A stretch of DNA of 64,000 bases from JAGOGN01 sp036652735. GTDB lineage: Bacteria > Bacillota > Clostridia > Lachnospirales > Lachnospiraceae. Location of the stretch: positions 84,411-148,410 of the forward strand of contig JAVVVI010000001.1 of assembly GCA_036652735.1 (NCBI GenBank). The letters run 5' to 3'. How positions within the stretch are numbered: the stretch's first letter is position 1; each line of letters begins with the position of its first letter. The notes beneath the pieces are model-generated. The model made no database searches and was not told the origin of the DNA. It saw nothing but the letters and a program-made list of their open reading frames with translations. Shown here one piece after another: positions 61,026-64,000 of the stretch. The translations under genes were made by a program, and so were the position numbers.

Positions 61026-62207
61026 TTATTTTGAAAACATTATTTTTTCACTGTCAAACATCTTTGTCATGATGAAAATACAAATACCTGTAAATACTAT
61101 ATTAACCAGCACTGTAATTAAGACCTGCATAACGTTATAGTTCATAGAAAAAATGCCATTCATGCACTGCGCACTGTTATAGACCGGAATCGCATAATAA
61201 GCAAGTCCCTTCTCCATTGTTCCCATTGATGCCGCAATCCCAACCACAACTCCAACCACCATAATTGGAGAGGATATGGTAGCCGCCTCTTTAATGTTCT
61301 TGGCATAGGTAGAAATCAATGAAAATATGGAAATCATTACCAGAACTGTACTTAACACCACTAATAAAAGCATACTGTAATCCGCTAATGAATAAACAGA
61401 GGCTGATAGTTCTCCTGCCTCTTCCCCCATAAGCTTTGGTAGTGATAACATTACTCCAAGAAAACTGGACAGACCACTTAATATTGCAATTACACTTAAA
61501 CTAATGATTTTACCAAAAGCAATTTCACTTCGACGAATAGGTGTCACAAGTAAAGTTGCCATTGTCCCTCTCTCTTTTTCCCCTGCTATTGCATCCGGTG
61601 CAATCGACATACATCCACTAATCAGCATCATAATTAAGAGCATAGGTACAATCATAGAAAAGACCTTTGCGGAACTATCCTCCTCTGTTGCCAGATCAAA
61701 CCCTTTCCCGCCAACATTTACATCAAATTTATTTGCCAGCACTGATTCATAGGAATCAAGTGCTGATATCACGGTTCCATATAATGCACTTGATTCGGTT
61801 GAGGCGGAATTATAATACACTTGAATCTGAGGTGCCAATGTCTGTGTATCTTCGACCAGATAATTTTCTACCTGGCTATCAAAATCTTCTGGAAAAACCA
61901 GCAACATATCTGATTTCTTTTCTTGAATTCTATCTTTATCTTTTTGAATCTCATCCGATTTTGCAGGCTTCACTTTAATTTTCATTTGTGAAAACAAGGG
62001 TTCTAAGGAAGCAGGAAGATTACTGGCATATACTTTTTCCTGATAATTATCATCCGTTGAAAACGCATCGGACATCACCTGACCCATAATCGTATACATT
62101 ACATATATCATCAATCCAGGCATTATTACTGTTGATAAGAATAATCTTCGGTCACCAAAAAAACGCCTAAATTCTTTTTTTGCTATTGAAAATAAATTGT
62201 GCTTCAT
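61026..62207 (-). CDS. ABC-2 type exporter permease (NatB-like)
   Basis: 393 aa. First TM at about 20-45, a large extracytoplasmic loop (about 50-170), then five to six TM segments; GEKERGTMATLLVTPIRRSEI is the ABC-2/NatB signature. It pairs with the ATPase gene, overlapping it by 4 bp (ATGA). NatAB-type systems export sodium in Bacillus; substrate here is not proven. Confidence 0.88.
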   Translation of the reverse strand: MKHNLFSIAKKEFRRFFGDRRLFLSTVIMPGLMIYVMYTIMGQVMSDAFSTDDNYQEKVYASNLPASLEPLFSQMKIKVKPAKSDEIQKDKDRIQEKKSDMLLVFPEDFDSQVENYLVEDTQTLAPQIQVYYNSASTESSALYGTVISALDSYESVLANKFDVNVGGKGFDLATEEDSSAKVFSMIVPMLLIMMLISGCMSIAPDAIAGEKERGTMATLLVTPIRRSEIAFGKIISLSVIAILSGLSSFLGVMLSLPKLMGEEAGELSASVYSLADYSMLLLVVLSTVLVMISIFSLISTYAKNIKEAATISSPIMVVGVVVGIAASMGTMEKGLAYYAIPVYNSAQCMNGIFSMNYNVMQVLITVLVNIVFTGICIFIMTKMFDSEKIMFSK

Positions 62208-62980
62208 GCTATCTCCCCCACAGTTTCCGAATATAATTCAAAGAATTTTTCTTCTAATGATAAATCTCCAGTAATTGCAGGCAAAGTGTCACATGCAACC
62301 ATCTTTCCATTAATAATAATTCCTACACGGTCGCATAACTTCTCTACTAAATTAAATATATGAGTAGAAAGTATAATACTCTTACCCTGCTGTTTTAATT
62401 CCAGAAGAAAGTCGGTAACTACCTTTGCCGTGATAACATCCAGTCCATTGGTTGGCTCATCAAAAATAATGAACTCCGGATCGTGCGCAATGGATACAAC
62501 CAAAGATACTTTTTGCCGCATACCCGTTGATAAGTTTGCAACTTTTACCTCTGCAAATTCACTAATTCCAAATTTTTCAAACAACTTTTCTTTTCTGCGT
62601 GCACATTCATCCGGCTCCACACCATGAAGGTTGGAAAAAAAATCAAATAAATAGTTTGGCGTGAAAAAATCCTCTAACTTTAATTCACTGGTTAAAAATC
62701 CGATTTTATTACGAACCACAAAGGGTTCCTTTACAACACTGCTTCCTGACACAAAAATCTCACCCTGATCCGGTTTGATTAAAGTTGCAATCATTCGAAG
62801 GGTTGTTGTCTTGCCTGCGCCATTTGGACCAAGGAGTCCAAAAATCTCTCCTTTATAAGCAGAAAATGACACCTCATTCACCGCTGTTTTCTTTTTCTCT
62901 GTTGTTTTTTCAAGTTTCATTTGTTTTTTTGAGAGCACAAATGTCTTGGTAACACAAGCCACATTAAGAATTTCTTCCAT
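62204..62980 (-). CDS. ABC exporter ATPase (NatA-like)
   Basis: 258 aa. Walker A GPNGAGKTTT, signature LSTGMRQKVSL, Walker B FIIFDEPTNGLDV, H-loop STHIF. An insertion of basic residues (KKQMKLEKTTEKKKTA, about 18-33) follows the first strand. First gene of natA-natB-flavin reductase. Confidence 0.92.
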   Translation of the reverse strand: MEEILNVACVTKTFVLSKKQMKLEKTTEKKKTAVNEVSFSAYKGEIFGLLGPNGAGKTTTLRMIATLIKPDQGEIFVSGSSVVKEPFVVRNKIGFLTSELKLEDFFTPNYLFDFFSNLHGVEPDECARRKEKLFEKFGISEFAEVKVANLSTGMRQKVSLVVSIAHDPEFIIFDEPTNGLDVITAKVVTDFLLELKQQGKSIILSTHIFNLVEKLCDRVGIIINGKMVACDTLPAITGDLSLEEKFFELYSETVGEIA

Positions 62981-63011
62981 AATTTATTCTCCCTTTTTAT
63001 TATTTTCATTG

Positions 63012-63040
63012 ATTGTAACACAAAGGATTCTTCTTGTATA
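63012..63040 (-). promoter_or_regulatory. Promoter for natAB with overlapping inverted repeat
   Basis: On the minus strand TATACA (63035-63040), 17-bp spacer, TACAAT (63012-63017). TTCTTC-n7-GAAGAA (about 63029-63047) spans the -35, a likely repressor-site layout. Confidence 0.5.
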
Positions 63041-63084
63041 GAAGAAATATGGATGTGTTGAATTTTAAAATAATGGGAAGCAAA

Positions 63085-64000
63085 CTATAGTTCCTTCACC
63101 AAACTTATTTTGTTCTCCTTTATGCAGTATTCCTTTTTAAAGAAACTTTGGTCTATAAAATTATGATCTATAAGAATGACAATTTTGTCTTCTAATCTTT
63201 CTTTCACTTCCGTCCATATTTCAGTTGTAGTTGTGGTATCAATACCCACAAATGGCTCATCTAAAATATAGATATCCGCCTCTTTTATGAAGATTCTTGT
63301 AAGTAATAGACGTTGTCTTTGACCGCCGGACAATACCATCCCATCTTGTTTTAAAGACAAATCCAGTCCCTCTTCTCGGTTTCTAATTACATCCTCCAGC
63401 CGGGTGATTTTTAATAAATTCCAAATCTCCTCATCTGAAATTGACTCCTTAAATATTTTAAAATTCTCTCTGATTGTTCCATCGAAAAAGTCCTGTTCCT
63501 GGCTTAGATACATGATTTTGTTTCTTATATCATGTAGACTGTATGTAAAAAGATCTTGACCATTGTATAGTATTTCTCCCCCTTTGGACTTATAAAATCC
63601 TTTTAAGATATTCGCTACAGAAGATTTACCAAGACCGCTCTTTCCCTTTAGCAATATCTTATCATTTGCCTCTATTTTCCAATTACAATGCGATAAAATA
63701 ATATCTTCATTATAACCAAATGTTACATCATGAAATTCAACCGAGTTCGGTCTTTCCTTTATAGCTAAGCCATTCTGTATATCTTCCGTGTTTCCATCTT
63801 CCTTAATTTCACGATAGCGCTCCAATGATACCTCTGTTGTAACAAACTCATTGTAAGTTCCTATGATTTGTATAAAAGGTGCATAAATATCACTCAGATA
63901 AGCATTAAATGCAACTAACATTCCTAAAGTAAAGGAACCCTTATATACAAAATAAGCACCTATTATCAAAACTACAAGCTGATTAATGGAGGTCATAATG
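63085..64000 (-). CDS. ABC transporter with fused permease and ATPase (5' part beyond window)
   Basis: About 305 C-terminal residues are visible; the frame is open to the window edge, so the apparent ATG at 63996 is internal. The last transmembrane segments (QLVVLIIGAYFVYKGSFTLG, MLVAFNAYLSDIYAPF) resemble peptide/bacteriocin exporters (NHLM/peptidase-ABC type). The ATPase has Walker A GKSGLGKSS, signature LSGGQRQRLLLTR, Walker B DIYILDEPF, then IDHNF in the H-loop position. Cargo unknown; the N-terminal domain, lost here, would show whether a peptidase is present. Confidence 0.88.
   Translation of the reverse strand, partial: IMTSINQLVVLIIGAYFVYKGSFTLGMLVAFNAYLSDIYAPFIQIIGTYNEFVTTEVSLERYREIKEDGNTEDIQNGLAIKERPNSVEFHDVTFGYNEDIILSHCNWKIEANDKILLKGKSGLGKSSVANILKGFYKSKGGEILYNGQDLFTYSLHDIRNKIMYLSQEQDFFDGTIRENFKIFKESISDEEIWNLLKITRLEDVIRNREEGLDLSLKQDGMVLSGGQRQRLLLTRIFIKEADIYILDEPFVGIDTTTTTEIWTEVKERLEDKIVILIDHNFIDQSFFKKEYCIKENKISLVKEL

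Noticed and set aside
63951..63996. ATG at 63996 as the true start of the ABC transporter
   Set aside because: The frame remains open to the window edge and the protein lacks its first transmembrane segments, so the start must lie outside.
1..64000. tRNA, rRNA, CRISPR, insertion sequence or prophage
   Set aside because: I looked for cloverleaf arms, regularly spaced repeats, transposase motifs and phage modules on both strands and saw none.

Overview
The window reads as the chromosome of a low-GC, endospore-forming anaerobic Clostridia, most likely Lachnospiraceae. The evidence is the gene content: SpoIIP, GPR protease and SpoVAE (sporulation), oxygen-sensitive class III ribonucleotide reductase NrdD, class III fructose-bisphosphatase, the LL-diaminopimelate aminotransferase (DapL) route to lysine and peptidoglycan, and type 1B dihydroorotate dehydrogenase (PyrK/PyrD). 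I found no rRNA, tRNA, insertion sequence, prophage or CRISPR array. Genes are tightly packed, mostly on the minus strand, with strong Shine-Dalgarno sequences and some TTG/GTG starts. Nearly all of it is core metabolism, and the novelty lies in regulation, gene fusions and operon layout.

Layout. 1-5.8 kb (minus): cobO-like gene, dapA, dapB, class III fbp and a divergent clpX that runs off the left edge. 5.8-6.4 kb: an SSB-like protein with two OB-fold regions. 6.7-10.5 kb (plus): typA and pepF. 10.5-14.9 kb (minus): dapF, dapL and a two-component pair in one run. 15-16.5 kb (plus): guaB. 16.6-21.6 kb (minus): lepA, hemW, S9 peptidase. 21.8-24.2 kb (plus): a four-domain CoA-disulfide-reductase-like sulfur-handling protein. 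24.2-25.5 kb: spoIIP. 25.5-32.0 kb (minus): aromatic operon aroF-tyrA-aroB-aroA-aroC-chorismate mutase-aroE, preceded by a leader region and rpsT. 32.5 kb (plus): gpr. 33.4-40.3 kb (minus): comEA, response regulator, histidine kinase, GerMN lipoprotein, comEC, holA. 40.4-51.5 kb (minus): pyrCFKDE, a 51-aa membrane protein, VanZ-like, a small membrane protein, an M29 peptidase and purEMND as one unbroken run. 51.6-54.7 kb: nahK-like, nagA and divergent nagB. 54.7-59.5 kb (minus): nrdD, hflX, TPR lipoprotein. 59.6-60.4 kb: acidic lipoprotein and spoVAE. 60.5-63 kb: flavin reductase and a NatAB-type ABC exporter. 63.1-64 kb: 3' part of a peptide-exporter-type ABC transporter.

The most striking observation is upstream of aroF. 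A 38-codon ORF with its own Shine-Dalgarno carries a dense run of Tyr and Phe codons (EYLYYSFTFYYYRS). It is followed by a perfect intrinsic terminator and by segments that can form mutually exclusive 1:2, 2:3 and 3:4 pairings. This is the architecture of ribosome-mediated transcription attenuation, here apparently controlling Tyr/Phe synthesis in a Firmicute where a T-box would be the usual expectation; no T-box signature is visible.

Other points: a ClpX paralogue without the RKH pore loop; a pair of NrdR-like boxes upstream of nrdD, one inside the last codons of hflX; a near-perfect sigma-G promoter before a repeat-containing acidic lipoprotein; a Crp/Fnr-type palindrome centred about 41 bp upstream of the predicted start of the CoA-disulfide reductase transcript; and the long pyr-pur gene run with embedded non-nucleotide genes.
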